The notes: generated by a model not told the origin, from the sequence alone. A stretch of 64,000 nt of DNA from Phyto melanocephala (GCA_941918925.1 OW799233.1:46585341-46649340); one strand, 5' to 3'; positions 22,941 to 34,479 are shown, counted from the first letter of the stretch. Made by a program: numbers and translations.

Positions 22941-24189
22941 TCAATATAGGAAAATTTAATTTTTGATATTTTACTACTCATTCGTGTAGCATCTTCAGGA
23001 AAATACAAACTAAGTAATAAAATTATCAGCAAAAAATTTCAATATTTCTTTTATAAATCAAAATTATTTTTTGTTAAAAAAACCCTAATTTTTATAAAAA
23101 GCAAACTGAATCTATTCCATGCATTTCACTACAATATAAAAAAATATAAATTTATAATAGGATTGGAAGAGAACTTTTTCAGATCTTTTGTCTGACTGTC
23201 TTTCTGGATTTTGGTATAAAGATATCCAATATGAGATAATACTTCGGTTCTGATAGAAAATAGAAAAATTACAAACTAAATTGTATTTAAGATGGTTTTA
23301 GAAGATTGCTAAGACATAAATGCATAAATGGACACGGCAGTATAAGTTTGTGCTAATAATGAAATCACAATTTATATTAAAATCAAAAAAAAAATTTTAA
23401 TATTATCTGCCACTATTTGTAAGGCATGCCAAAATTGTCATAAATAATATTTTATTTGTATGAGGGTATCACTTACCCTTCTCCTATTCTTACCACTTTT
23501 GGTTCTTCGGTACTAAGCTTAACCCAAATAGAGATTACACTTTTTCAAATATGGCATCAATTGTATTTTAGGTATGGGGGCGCCCTCTGCCCTTATTCTA
23601 TAAATTTTGAGCCCAAAAACTTTATGTGATATCTTAGCCATTTACGCAGAATAATAAACGTATAACTATTACAATTTAGCAGGCATACCATTAAAAATAT
23701 TTTCTTGTAATGTGGGAGGTTTGTCGCCCCCTCATTTGATTTTATCTAATTACTGAAATTAATTGTATAATGTTTATTAAAAAGTCTAATACCAGCATTG
23801 AAAACTCTTAGACTTATTGTTCCTGAAATAAATAATGTTATGAGTTTTTTTCTTCACCTGCCCCGATTGTAACGATTTTTGGTTGGAATAAAACAACTGA
23901 GACAAAAGTAAAGCGCTCAAGCTCTTAAAATTATAGATGTAACAGTTTTCTTGATATCTCACAAATTGTGTTTTAATTTTATTGATGGTGCCATGACCAT
24001 TGTTCGTTTCCAAATCATATTAGGCTCAACTATGCCCGATACTTATTTTAAAGACTTTTTGCATTTCAGTATGAATGTACGAAAAAAACTTTTAATTTTA
24101 AAAAATTTAAATAAATTGAACTTCATCTCTCTTCGGTCACCGAATTTAGATAGATTAAAAAAAGTGGGCGCAAGCACTGGCAGTAAAAG
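22941..24189. other. Intergenic DNA with degenerate repeat-like text
   Basis: Phrases such as 'gtatgggggcgccctctgcc' and 'gtgggaggtttgtcgccccc' look like decayed internal blocks of an unidentified dispersed repeat. The open frames of about 75-114 codons at 23.8-24.3 kb show no family resemblance. Confidence 0.35.
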
Positions 24190-25345
24190 TCTTGATGACC
24201 AATTTAATAATCGTAAAGAGTCGGATTTTCATAAACAACCTCCTTCATCCCCTTCTGTTAGTGTCATTATCTCAGCTTGCAAAACAGTTTTGTGAACTTA
24301 TCGATGGAATTATTTTCCTCTGTTTCGATTTATGTCATAAAAATCCATTTCAGTTCAGCAAGAAATCTGCGATCTTTCTGTAAAGAGCAGTTTCCTGGAA
24401 TATTTCTTACCCTAATTAGTTCAGACCGTTCATTCCTTTTTTTATTATGGTGATGTAGTTAACACTGTGATATTTTTCAACGTTAGGATGTTAGTTATTC
24501 TTTGGTGTCTGGTTTTATAGTCTCGTATCAGCCATTAATCTAGTACTTGTAGAGATTGCTTCAAACTTCAGCTGTATCTCAATCAACAGAATTAATAGTA
24601 TATTCTCATTTGCCATGCACAGCCTGCATGGACATGGTCCACCCTGTATTAATACAGAACTGGCTTTGAATCTTTTAAAGTGGTTTTATATTAATTTTCT
24701 ACTATGAAGATGACCACTACAATATCGAGGAATATATTTGTATATGTCATCTTTGAACTTATGCCCAATTTTGAAGCTATCGCCTTTCCACAAAGGCCAA
24801 ATTTTTTACTTTCAATGTGGCCTCTCTTGGATAACCTTTAATCAAGTATTACTTCTAGGTATTTGACTTATTTAGTGATCTAAGTAATCTTCTCCCCAAA
24901 GAACGGAAAAGCTATAGACGGGGTTTTCTTCTCTCTTACAAACAACCAAATTTCAGTTTTGTTCCGGATAACATTGTGCATCGCTTCTTTGTCCAGTTGG
25001 AAAAGTTTCTGTTACTCTCCTGTATAAAAGATCAGGATTTTTTCCACTGATTAGTGTCGCAATATCGCCTGACTAGCAGATGGATTCGAAACCCTCGTTC
25101 GATAGAATTTTAAGTAGAGTATGTATAGCGGTTACCAATAGCAACGGAGGTAAAATACTTCCCTGTGTGGTTCCTTGGTATACTTTGTCTCTTATTTTTT
25201 TTCTTTTCTTATTAAGCAAAACAATTGTGATAAAATTTGTTGAAGATGTTGAAATCTTTATAACTTAAACCTAGTGCTTTAAGGCACTTTAAAATTCAAA
25301 TGCTGTTGTTTCACGCTTTATAGCTTTTTAAATTCCCTGTGTTAT
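24190..25345 (-). pseudogene. LOA-like LINE ORF2 remnant (reverse transcriptase to RNase H)
   Basis: On the minus strand a reverse-transcriptase-like succession runs from right to left. It includes TTAFEF...IKISTSSTNFITIVLLNK, then VYQGTTQGSILPPLLLVTAI (the QG...L.PLL motif), a catalytic-loop region degraded to SGDIATLISGKNPDLLY, and a thumb region NPVYSFSV...LDH...KYLEVILDQ across frames. Further on is KTVLQAEIMTLTEG, which resembles the start of RNase H. The catalytic YADD is lost, and many stops and frameshifts make it inactive. Its relation to the 3' end at 4165-4620 is likely but not shown. Confidence 0.7.
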
Positions 25346-25426
25346 GTTGTGTCTTAACAATACCTCAATGCCTCTAAAGTTTTCTTTTTATGACTTTTGT
25401 AGTTTATGCCTGTAACGTTAATCTCC

Positions 25427-25449
25427 ACACACACACACACACACACACC
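25427..25449 (+). repeat. (CA)n microsatellite
   Basis: An uninterrupted CA dinucleotide run of about eleven units. The two overlapping open frames through it have no other support. Confidence 0.9.
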
Positions 25450-25693
25450 GCTTTACTATTACACATATGTTGTAATCTTTTTTATATGTTGTTGCTATTA
25501 TTATGTTGTTGTACTTACAAAACGTGTATTTTCCTTAACGGTTTTGATTTCTGGCAAGTTGTCAGTTTGTTTTTATCGTTTTACAGCTAACACCTCTCGC
25601 TTTCTACCTCCACTACTAAACCAACTTGTGTAATAAATTACCAACCATTTTGTAACAATAAAACCAACACAGCACCAATAATAACAGTAAATT

Positions 25694-27190
25694 GTTATAA
25701 ACTTCACGTAAAGTGTAGAAGGGTATCCATAGGTTTGTTATTCCGTGTGAAATTTCTACAATGTAGATTTTAGATCCAATAAAGAATATAGTTTCTGAAA
25801 GCTTATGAATAGAGGAGTCGATTTTACACTGCAAATAAACATGATTGCCACTGTTTTTTTCTTTCATATTTTTACCAAATAATTAATAATTTTTCAGAGA
25901 CAGGCTGGTAACTATTTACAGATATGATATGTCTCTAGAGATAATCAAGAAAAATTTTGGACAAATTCGTTGCTAATCGAAAAAGTTATGGAAAAAAATT
26001 ATTTGTAAAAAAATTTATTTTTTACATCATTCACAAAGGGTGTTGAAATCATGTTTTCAAGTCCCCCGATATAGTCAAAGACATGATTGTGGTTTCGAAA
26101 TATCGAAAATATTTAGGATCAGATTGCTATTGAAAAATAACCGAATCGCTTTATTTCTTTCTGAGATATGACCAAATAAACACGACTGATATTGTTTTCG
26201 TTATCAAAAAATTTAAAACTTTTACCCTGAGGATAATGTACGATCGCGTTTGTGACTATTGGTATATATAATATGCCTCTAGAGCTATTTGGAAAAAAGT
26301 TTGAACAAATCGGTAACTAATCGGCAAAGTTATAGGCAAAAATTGTAAGAAAAAATATATTTTTTTAAAATATATTACAATTTTCAAGCACCAAAATCAT
26401 TTTTGGATACATCACTAAACTGGAATCCGTGATTTTATTTTTGATTTTGAAAAGAACTAGTAAGTCGGTTTGATGTTAACCGATATACATATAAGCACCA
26501 AAATGCAATTGCTTACGTGTTTTCCCTTAAATTTGGATATCATTTTTATTTTTTCTATACAACCGAGACAGCCTATGAGTATTAAAGAAAAGCGCTTGGC
26601 TAGCGCAATATAACACACGTTGAAAAAAAATAAAAACTATGATGGCCATTAGTGCAAAATGGCGGTCAATAAATTTATATTTGGGTCATTTCACAATGTA
26701 CCACACAACCACACACCCACCCCCCCTAAATCGTCCAAAGTTGGTATCAAATTAAAACTTTACCAGTAAAATACAGTAATCTATAAAAAAAAAATGAAAA
26801 TTCAAGATGGCGACCTGGATTTAATGGTGTATTTATGAGTCAAATATAATAGCTACGGTTTGTCCTCTTTAACCCCTACCATATGGGCATCAAATGAAAG
26901 GGCTGGACTAGTAGATTACATTGAACTATGAGAAAAGTGTAAAATCCAAGATGACGTCTAAAAGGAAATGGCGAAATTTTTTTTAACCCCAGCTATATGA
27001 ATTTCAATTGAAAGGGTTTTGAATAATAAAATACTATGAATAACTTTAAAATTAAGGATGGCTTCGGATATCAAAAAGAAACTGGCAAATAACATGAAAA
27101 CTAGGATAAGCACTGGATCATTATATCTATGTACATGATAGTGAAGAGTGTTATCAGATTCGATATGGCTGCTCATGGTACTCTTACTTC
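25694..27190 (+). mobile_element. Mini-me/DINE-like repeat, long version
   Basis: Starts near 'acttcacgtaaagtgtagaa' and continues through 'ttccgtgtgaaatttctaca' and 'gaaagcttatgaatagagga'. Long interior blocks follow ('ctgagatatgaccaaataaa', 'aatatgcctctagagctatt', 'aaagttataggcaaa', several 'aaaatccaagatg' units). It ends with a decayed hairpin 'gattcgatatggctgctcat' and 'ggtactcttactt'. About 1.5 kb and noncoding. The interior is shared with copies at 1-2095, 32164-33066, 51846-52795 and 63535-64000. Confidence 0.8.
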
Positions 27191-28066
27191 TTTATTGTGT
27201 CAATGTTAAGTAAGTTCCTTTATAAAATAAAGTGTATATTTTGTATAATTTTTTATCAAAACAAAATTTCTTTCTCTATAAATTTTTAATGTTTGTAGAA
27301 AAACTTTGATTGACTTCGATAAGTGTGTGTGTGATTTTATCATTAAGAAATGATTAACTTTTCTTTCTATTGTTTTTACCGTATTAGCAATAATGGAAAA
27401 TTGACTAAATATTGCTTGAAGTAACATCCCCAAAGTATGCAATGGATTAATGCATGTTACTAAATAGTAAATTCATTTTTTTTCTATCTTATTTAATATT
27501 ATATTTAAAAAAGATTTATGATAATACAAAAACTTGTGCAAGGCATATCCATAAGGTATATGCATCGCGGCAACAAACACAACTATAAAAAACACATGTA
27601 TTTTGTTTTTGTATATATGCCGGCATATGTCAAACAATTTTTTTATTTTCTTCTTAAATTTGAACAACTTTTAAAAAACTTTATAGCGAAAACTTTTAAT
27701 TCACGGTTTTGTATTTTTTAGCACGCTTTAAACCAACTGAATCTGCGAATTATTTATTGTACAATAAAATTTAAAAAATTAAGTTTGACAACTGCAGGCA
27801 TGACTTTTAAAAAAAGTTGGTAACGCTAAGGCGAATTCATACAGGTGCACTTATCAGCACATGATGATGGGGAAACATAATGTCTAAATTTGTTGAATTC
27901 TTCTTTATTCTATTTATTAATGCAGGAATGGAAGATTAGATTTTGGATTCCGAATTAAACATTTAACTTAATTGTGCTTTTTATGATAATAAATTTACCA
28001 AATTTATGTATATTTGTTGTGCTTGCACCATTTATAATGTGCTTCACAAGCACATATCCTTTTTAT
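27191..28066. other. AT-rich intergenic DNA with family E repeat pieces
   Basis: At 27539-27570 'gcaaggcatatccataaggt' and at 27819-27855 'tggtaacgctaaggcgaatt' followed by 'catacaggtgca' are the two kinds of end motif of a small dispersed repeat. They may be the termini of a single element of about 320 bp. No gene. Confidence 0.45.
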
Positions 28067-28846
28067 ACCCTTCACACAGTGAAAAAGGGTATATATAGGT
28101 TTGTCATTCCGTGTGAAATTTCTACAATTTTCATTTCCGACCCCATAAAGTATATATTTTCTGAAAGCTTATGAATAGAGGAGTCGATTAAGCCCTGACC
28201 GTCTGTCCGTCTGTCCGTCTGTCCGTCTGACCGTCTGTCCGTGTGTATGTTGAAATCAACTTTTTGAAGCCCCCCGACATAGGTTGGACCCGGGTAAGGT
28301 ATTAAAATATCAGAAATATTCGGGAGTAGATCGGTATTGAAAATCAGAAACATCGGTACATAAACAACTGAGATATGAGCAAAAACCCACGACCACCTCG
28401 ATTTTCTTTTCATAAAAACAACATTACAACAACAACATACATACATACAAACGTGTATACTGGTTAGAGAAAACGTGGCATCGAATCCCAGCTGAGGCAA
28501 AAAAATTTTTTTTTAAATTTTTTTAAAATTTTTTTCTTTAATTTTTTTTTTATTTTTTTTTTATTTTTTATTTAATATATTATATATATTTTTATTATTA
28601 TTTTTTTTTATTTTTTTTTTTTTAATTTTTTTTTATTTTTTTTTGGTTTTATATATATTATATATGTATATAATAATTTTTTTTTTTAATTTTTTTTAAA
28701 ATTTTTTTTTTTAAATTTTTTTTTTATTTTTTATTTTTTTTTTGTTTTTTTTAACATACATACGTGAATTTACTGTTATTGCATGACTACACGTTGTGAA
28801 GGGTATATAAGATTCGGCACGGCCGAATATAGCGCTTTTACTTGTT
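28067..28846 (+). mobile_element. Mini-me/DINE-like repeat, compact complete copy
   Basis: The best-preserved short copy. In order: 5' palindromic 'acccttcacacagtgaaaaa' with 'gggtatata'; 'tttgtcattccgtgtgaaat'; 'ccccataaagtatatatttt'; 'gaaagcttatgaatagagg'; a (GTCC/GTCT)n tract at about 28198-28246; (CATA)n; the tRNA-like module; a long T-rich tract; then 'tgcatgactacacgttgtga' with 'agggtatataagattcggca' and the terminal hairpin. The (GTCY)n core and stem-loop are the features known from Drosophila mini-me/DINE-1 elements. Family membership is inference. Confidence 0.85.
28503..28752 (+). repeat. Expanded T-rich tract within the mini-me-like copy
   Basis: About 250 bases almost entirely of T runs with scattered A. 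It lies just after the tRNA-like module. The same position is about 95 bases long at 15.95 kb and about 170 bases at 33.33 kb. Confidence 0.85.
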
Positions 28847-28957
28847 TTAATAAAATTTTATTGAATAAAACATACAAAAACAACTTTACCATTCTTGTTA
28901 TAAAAACTGCCTTTGAAAGAAAAAATCCCCTAAAAATTTGCTTTGTTGTATCAATTC

Positions 28958-29075
28958 GCCGTTGCATATACCTGTATGAATATGCCTTGGTAACGCTTTT
29001 AAAATGTATATAAAAAAAAAAACAGTCAGCTGATTGGATACGAGTACCTTATGGATATGCCTTGAACTTGTGTTT
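28958..29075 (-). repeat. Family E dispersed repeat, possible complete short copy
   Basis: The left part 'cgttgcatatacctgtatga' with 'atatgccttggtaacgc' and the right part 'gtaccttatggatatgcctt' with 'gaacttg' are reverse complements of motifs at 6562-6594 and 27539-27570. This suggests a small element with imperfect, related ends. Noncoding. Confidence 0.5.
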
Positions 29076-29973
29076 GGAAATTATAGTATGACTCAATCCA
29101 AACACTTGAATTTGGATTGTACTATATTGTTGTTGTTGAATCTTCAAGCACTTGAACTTGAAAATTAGGCAAATCAAATAAAACAAAGATTCTTGCTTAT
29201 TGAAAAGAATGCCAAAATATTGTCAATTTTATTGAACTATTTATACTAAAATTAAAGACAAATTATGCTGATTTAAACAAATAAAAGTAAATGTAATTAG
29301 AGATGTTGACACAAAATCAATTTGAAATTAACCAATCATAATCAAATAAAAGAAAATATGTAATATGAGACGTTAAATAAAATAAACTTGAAATTGACCA
29401 ATTATAATTAACGGAAATTTGATATATGCAATATTAGGAGTATTCACTTAAAAGTACTTAACCTGAGTACCCTTAAATTCACTATATATATAAACTATTA
29501 TAAGAATAAACAATTTATTTATAACTTGCCTATGGCCGCGACTTCGCCTGCTTAGTTATCAGCATGAGAAGTAGTCTCTTTATGTAATAATTCATTTTGT
29601 TATATGTCTGTGCGGCAAATTTCATTTAAATCCGTTTAGTAATTTTTTGCGTGATTTAGGAAAAATATCAAAACATATAAGCAGTTATATTTAGTTTATT
29701 AGTTGGATACGATATTTTTTAACTAAGACAACGTTGGATGATTTAATTTTTTTCGCCTGTACGTCTAACCGACTAACTAAACTTATATCTTCGCATATTT
29801 CCGCGAATTCGCTTGAATGTTGTGATTAATGGTAGCCAATGTGTTAGTCTAGGTTGTAGCCTATCTAAGAGCTAAATTTTGTTTTTTTCGTTCAGCCGGT
29901 TTTACGTGATTGAGTGACAAATAAATATCCAAACATCTAAACGTACAAACATTCACATTTATTTTATTTATTA
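29076..29973. other. Intergenic DNA with an old Helitron/LINE-like tail
   Basis: 29283-29435 holds two imperfect copies of an ~85-bp unit ('caatttgaaattaaccaatc' type). From about 29520, 'tatggccgcgacttcgcctg' through 'aaatccgtttagtaattttt' and 'gcgtgat' to 'atccaaacatctaaacgtac' with 'attcacattta' resembles the text of a widespread insect repeat end. I cannot name the family. Confidence 0.4.
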
Positions 29974-30149
29974 CTAGCTGACCCGGTCGGTGTTGCTGGC
30001 CTCAAGCAAACATTAGTGTTGAATTACCACACGATTTAAATTGAGCCTTTAACGAAATCTAAGGCCTTCAAATAAAAATCCATGGAATGCTTATCATAAA
30101 GTCTTTTTACAGAATAACTTACATACGGTGTAGGTATGAGTTCAATCTA

Positions 30150-30845
30150 AAAAAAACGCATGTATTTAAGGCCAGCGGAGAGTTTTTTGTTTTTTTATTT
30201 GGTGTAAAAACGTTTACATTTTTTGGTGTGCCAACTCGAAAGCAAGACACATACAGCTGGCCGTGTGAAAAACATGAATTTTTTAAAATAAACCCCCATA
30301 CCTAGACAAGAGCGTTGAGCGTCAAGCGTTGGAGTTTTACATGTGTTTTGTTTTTGTTACAATAACAAAATACATGCAAAATTGCAACACTTGACGCTCA
30401 ACGCTCTTGTTTAGGTATGGGCCTAAGTCAGCAATAGTCAATGATTAGCCTTATGCTTTTTTAATGGTAATAGCTAAGGCAAGACGCAAAGGGAATTGGA
30501 GCCGCTTGAATTGGAATGATAAATCCTTGGAAATTATCAGAATTCGTGGAATAAGTACGTCTTCGCCTTTGAATCTGTCACCGATGATTGTTGCCTCGAT
30601 TAAAATTGGTGAACAGTTTTTGATGGTCAATCTGGTTCCGTTGCATAACTTTGGTGCGTTTAAGTTGCGAATAAGAATTACCGGTGATCCAACCTTTAAT
30701 GCTAGTACATGCGGTGGCATTCCGGGTGGTTGCAATGAATTCAAAAATTCAGTGGGATAATGACGGCTTATTCTTCATCAATTACTGTGTCGATTGATTT
30801 GGATTTGATTAATTTACTGGGCAGTTTCAATTGAATTTGCTCATT
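30150..30845 (-). pseudogene. Helitron helicase (PIF1-like) C-terminal remnant
   Basis: The minus-strand translation includes QLNEQIQLKLPS and SIDTVIDEE. After a stop and frameshift comes [21 protein letters not shown], then [30 protein letters not shown] and [19 protein letters not shown], then stops at two sites that look like CAA-to-TAA changes. Beyond the palindrome at 30295-30421 it resumes as CFSHGQLYVSCFRVGTPKNV (first Cys from TGT). These are the late superfamily-1 helicase motifs of Helitron RepHel proteins, involved in unwinding during rolling-circle transposition. Inactive. Confidence 0.85.
30295..30421. repeat. 127-nt near-perfect palindrome (foldback insertion)
   Basis: The arms begin 'cccatacctagacaagagcg' and the right arm is its reverse complement, with only a few mismatches over about 62 bp per arm and almost no loop (centre near 30358). 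It splits the helicase remnant just before the FSHGQL motif, so it is an insertion. No target duplication is evident. It could be a foldback MITE. Confidence 0.85.
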
Positions 30846-31259
30846 GAGCTGTAAATATTTTTTGTAAATAAACCAAAAACTCGGATTTTTGAATGAAACA
30901 TTTCGAAATATTTAAAATTTTGATATTGGATCATTATTAACAGAGGTTTTTTGTAAATATCTTTGGAACTACATATCCGATTTAAGAGTTTGATATCTCG
31001 TTTTGAAAAACATGACAACGGCTTTCAAAGTAAGATAAAAAAGTCAAACAAAATAAATATATGTATATGTCATTGGTGGTGCAATATGAAATTTAGGTTT
31101 TGCCTCCGCCAGCAGACGGAAAATAAAAAATCAGACTTCATAGTGTCACCCGCCTAAATATTCTGAAGATGCCCTGGAAACTTCATCAAAATCGGTCTAG
31201 CTCTTTTGGAGTCCATACGTTACATACATACATAGTACATCCTGTTTTATATATATAGA

Positions 31260-32163
31260 AGAAGAAGATAGATACAATAGGCTTGATTGCTGCTGTGCTA
31301 AAATATGTTTTACTAGATTTTTTTTTTTTTTGTAGATGTTTTACTTGTTTTACACTAGTTTTTTTTGACGGAAAGCTTTCTTTAATCAATTTTAATTTTT
31401 TTTGTTTTTGTTTTTAAAAACCTCTCATACGAAGTATTAAAGTAATTTAAGTTGCAACTTTTCATTTAGCAGTACTATTACGCTCGTTATTTTCTTTCAA
31501 TCAAAAGTACTCTTGACAAGTTCATATTTGCTAATGCACATGTTTTCTAACAAATTAAAGCTGTCATTCATACAAACACTCACGCATAGCACTTACACTT
31601 ATAATCGTTGTTGTGCGTACACATACATACATTCGTGCACAAGTCTTTATGTATGAAAATCTATAAAAAAAAATGTTGTTCAGTGCTTTTAAGTTGCAAT
31701 AAAACTTATTGTTTAACGCGTATGATGTATATAAATAAAATTTGTTGCACATCTGTCTTGTGCAAATTATTCATCGTCTGCTCTCTTCTGTAGCTTTTAA
31801 ATGGAAGATGTCATTTTTTTATACGTTAAAATATTAAAGAATGGATTTATGCTTGTATATTAAGTATGTATGTGTACAAATACACATAAATGCATGTAAA
31901 ATGTATGTTTTTTTATTATTGTCTAACAGCGACTGCAAGTGCTATAAAAAAAATAAGAAAAATATTAAATAAAAAGTTACGAGAGCCAAGAGTTGTAGTA
32001 AAATTTGCGAAAAAAAAGTATTTAATGACTTTCAGATTTAAATAGGATGGAGTGTATATAATGGCAATTTTTAAAAACCTATTTTATAGACAAGATGTGT
32101 ATAAAAGGCTTATCTTCTATAATGAAAAAAAAATTTGCATTAAAAATAGATATTCTTTAAAAA
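31260..32163. other. AT-rich intergenic DNA, nothing recognised
   Basis: Short open frames on both strands, none with family resemblance. Confidence 0.4.
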
Positions 32164-33066
32164 CAAGTAAGAGTGCTATATTTAGCCGTGCCGAATCTGA
32201 TAATACCCTTCACCATCATGTACATATGCATAAACTCACAACGCAGCTTAACCTATATTTCAAGTTATACGCCATTTTTCCTTTTTCTTTCCGACGCCAT
32301 TCTAGATTTTGAATTTTTACGTAGTTATCTGTGTTCCACTAGTAAAGCTCTTTAATATGATACCCATATTGATTTTTAATAACTTACTGTATTTTACTGG
32401 TCAAGCCCTTTCATTTGATACCAATTTTGAGGGTGTTCAAAAAGTTACATTTTTAAATACCAGATTTTACCCTTATATGAATTTATTGTCCGCCATTTTG
32501 TAGTGGCGGCCAACATGAAGTTAAGTTTTTTATAGTGCTTATATTGTGCTAGTCAAGTCCTTTCAGATGATACCAATATTGACTCTCCTGGTTGTCTAGA
32601 AGCTGAAAAAAATTGATTTTAGTTTTTAAACTTTTGGAATATATATTTTTCAAAAGAACTTTTTGCCTTTAACTTTACCGATTAGAGCACGCTTTATCCA
32701 ACATTTTGTTATCGAATATCTCTAGAGGCATATTATATCTACAAATAGTAACATGGTATGGGAAGAAACAGAGGCAGTCGTCGTTTTTTGCTCATATCAC
32801 AGAAAGTTATGGGGCGATTGTGCTGAATTTTAATAGCGATATATTTCCAAAAGATTGATACGATACACAGATATGAGGAATATATGGTTGATTCTAAAAG
32901 TTGATTTCAACCAACACACGGAGAGATGGTCAGACAGACAGATAGACAGGGCTTATTCGACTCCCCTATTTAGAAGCTCTCAGAAAATATATATTATATG
33001 TATTATATGGAAAATATATATTATATGGGGTCCGAAATTTCAAACGGAATGACAAACCTATATATA
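32164..33066 (-). mobile_element. Mini-me/DINE-like repeat (minus), about 0.9 kb
   Basis: Starts with the reverse of the 3' end ('aacaagtaagagtgctatat', then a decayed hairpin 'ttagccgtgccgaatc'). The interior blocks follow in reverse ('gccgccattttgtagtggcg' type, 'tctctagaggcatattatat', 'aactttctgtgatatg' type). It ends with the reversed 5' module ('ggtccgaaatttcaaacgga', 'atgacaaacctatatata'). It lies back to back with the copy at 33067-33662. Confidence 0.8.
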
Positions 33067-33662
33067 TACCTTTCACACAGTGAAAAATGGCATATATAGG
33101 TTTGTCATTTCCGACATTGCCTAGACCCGGTTGAGGTATTAAAATATCAGAAATATTCGGGAGTAGATCGGTATTGAAAATCAGAGACAGCGGTTTAAAA
33201 ACAATTTAGATATGAGCAAAAAACCAGGATTACCTCGTTTTTTTCACAACACCAACAACAACATACATACATACAAACGTGGTGTACTAGTTAGAGTAAA
33301 CGTGGCATCGAATCCCAGCTGAGCCAAAAAAAACTTTTTTATATATATATTTTTTAATATTTGTTATTTGTTTTCTTTTTTATTTAATTTTTTTTAAATT
33401 TTTTATTTTATAAATTATTTTTTTATTAAATTTTTATTTAAATTTTTTTTTTAAATTTTTTGTTTTATTTCTTTATTATTTTTTTTTTTTTTGTTTTTTA
33501 ACATACGTACCTAAATTTATAATTTTACATATGTTTTTTTATATGTATGTAAGTATTTCATATGAAATGAATGGTAATACAAACTATTGTTATTGCAAGA
33601 CTACACTTTGTGAAGGGTATATAAGATACGGCACGGCCGAGTAGAGCACTCTAACTTGTTCA
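33067..33662 (+). mobile_element. Mini-me/DINE-like repeat, compact copy, internally deleted
   Basis: Begins 'tttcacacagtgaaaaatgg' and then jumps, with the segment from 'aatttctac' to the GTCY tract missing. It continues with 'gatcggtattgaaaatcag', (CATA)n, the tRNA-like module, a T-rich tract and 'gaagggtatataagatacgg' with a mutated hairpin and 'tctaacttgtt'. Confidence 0.8.
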
Positions 33663-33707
33663 CTATATGAAGGGTATAACAAAATTTTAATACAGAATTG
33701 TGTAGAG

Positions 33708-34034
33708 CAGTGCTATTCAATCTTTTTGGCTCGTGTATCACTAAATTCACGACAAACTTTTCGCGTACCACCAAAAAAAATATAATGTAAACAATTTTAA
33801 AATTTTTAATCTATTTTATTTATTAATAATAAAAAACAATAAAATTAAAAATAATAATAAAAATTACAAAAAACATAAGAACATGTACATTAAAGGTATA
33901 CTTTTAGGATGATTTTTCTTTTTGTTTCCAATTGCAAAATAGAAATCGTTAAAATTTTAAAAGAATTCGCGTACCAACTGGAAATTTTTCGCGTACCACC
34001 AAGTGGTACGCGTACCATAGGTTGAATAGCACTG
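33708..34034. mobile_element. hAT-type MITE with exact 8-bp target duplication
   Basis: TIRs CAGTGCTATTCAATCTTTTT at left and the inverted 'ggttgaatagcactg' at right. The 8-bp duplication 'gtgtagag' is at 33700-33707 and 34035-34042. Subterminal 'cgcgtaccacc' motifs are repeated near both ends. The interior is AT-rich with no coding. The 8-bp duplication and CAG ends fit the hAT superfamily. Confidence 0.88.
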
Positions 34035-34042
34035 GTGTAGAG

Positions 34043-34479
34043 CACTCATATTTGGAAAAAGTTGTATATAACAGTTAGTTTAATACTTATGTTGAAAGGG
34101 AAGTTTTTAAAAATTGTAGTTAGTTAGTTATTCAATTAAATTTATTGAGACTTCAATTTTATTTATATTACAAAAAATTAGTTTTATTAGAAAACTTAAA
34201 ACTAGACCGTATTATTTTAATTATATAAGTTTTAAATGATTATGCGACTAGCTTATCGAAATTTGACAAAATTAATAATTTAAATATTAAAAAATAATTT
34301 TCAAGACAATTTTTAAGCAATGCTTGCTCCCGGCATTTTACCAAATTAGTAGAGTAATATCTACATTTAATAAACTTAATGCTAATAAAATAACTTACAA
34401 ACTTAAAAATAATAATAATAACAAAATAACAAAAACAAAAAACATAATAAATATTACCCCCTGTGTACACCGGGAGTGG
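34043..34479. other. AT-rich intergenic DNA downstream of a LINE remnant
   Basis: May include the decayed 3' untranslated part of the minus-strand LINE remnant at 34480-34995. No distinct feature is seen. Confidence 0.35.

Larger units (their letters stand above)
29974..31259 (-). mobile_element. Helitron with decayed helicase (minus)
   Basis: Read on the minus strand, it begins TCTATATATATAAAACAGG (end at 31259) and finishes CCGGGTCAGCTAG (29974), followed by T. This fits Helitron 5'-TC and CTRR-3' termini. The 5' leader is followed by only the C-terminal part of the RepHel helicase (30150-30845), so most of the coding region, including the replication-initiator domain, has been deleted. 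Confidence 0.85.

Noticed and set aside
25390..25633. Two overlapping frames through a CA run
   Set aside because: Both depend on the (CA)n tract and have no protein-like features.
28197..28246. Regular short repeats resembling a CRISPR array
   Set aside because: These are (GTCC/GTCT)n microsatellite units with no spacers, in a eukaryotic repeat.
28072..28500. 142-codon minus-strand open frame
   Set aside because: It lies entirely inside a mini-me-like repeat. The same frame recurs in truncated form in other copies, and the protein is a translation of GTCY and CATA microsatellites.
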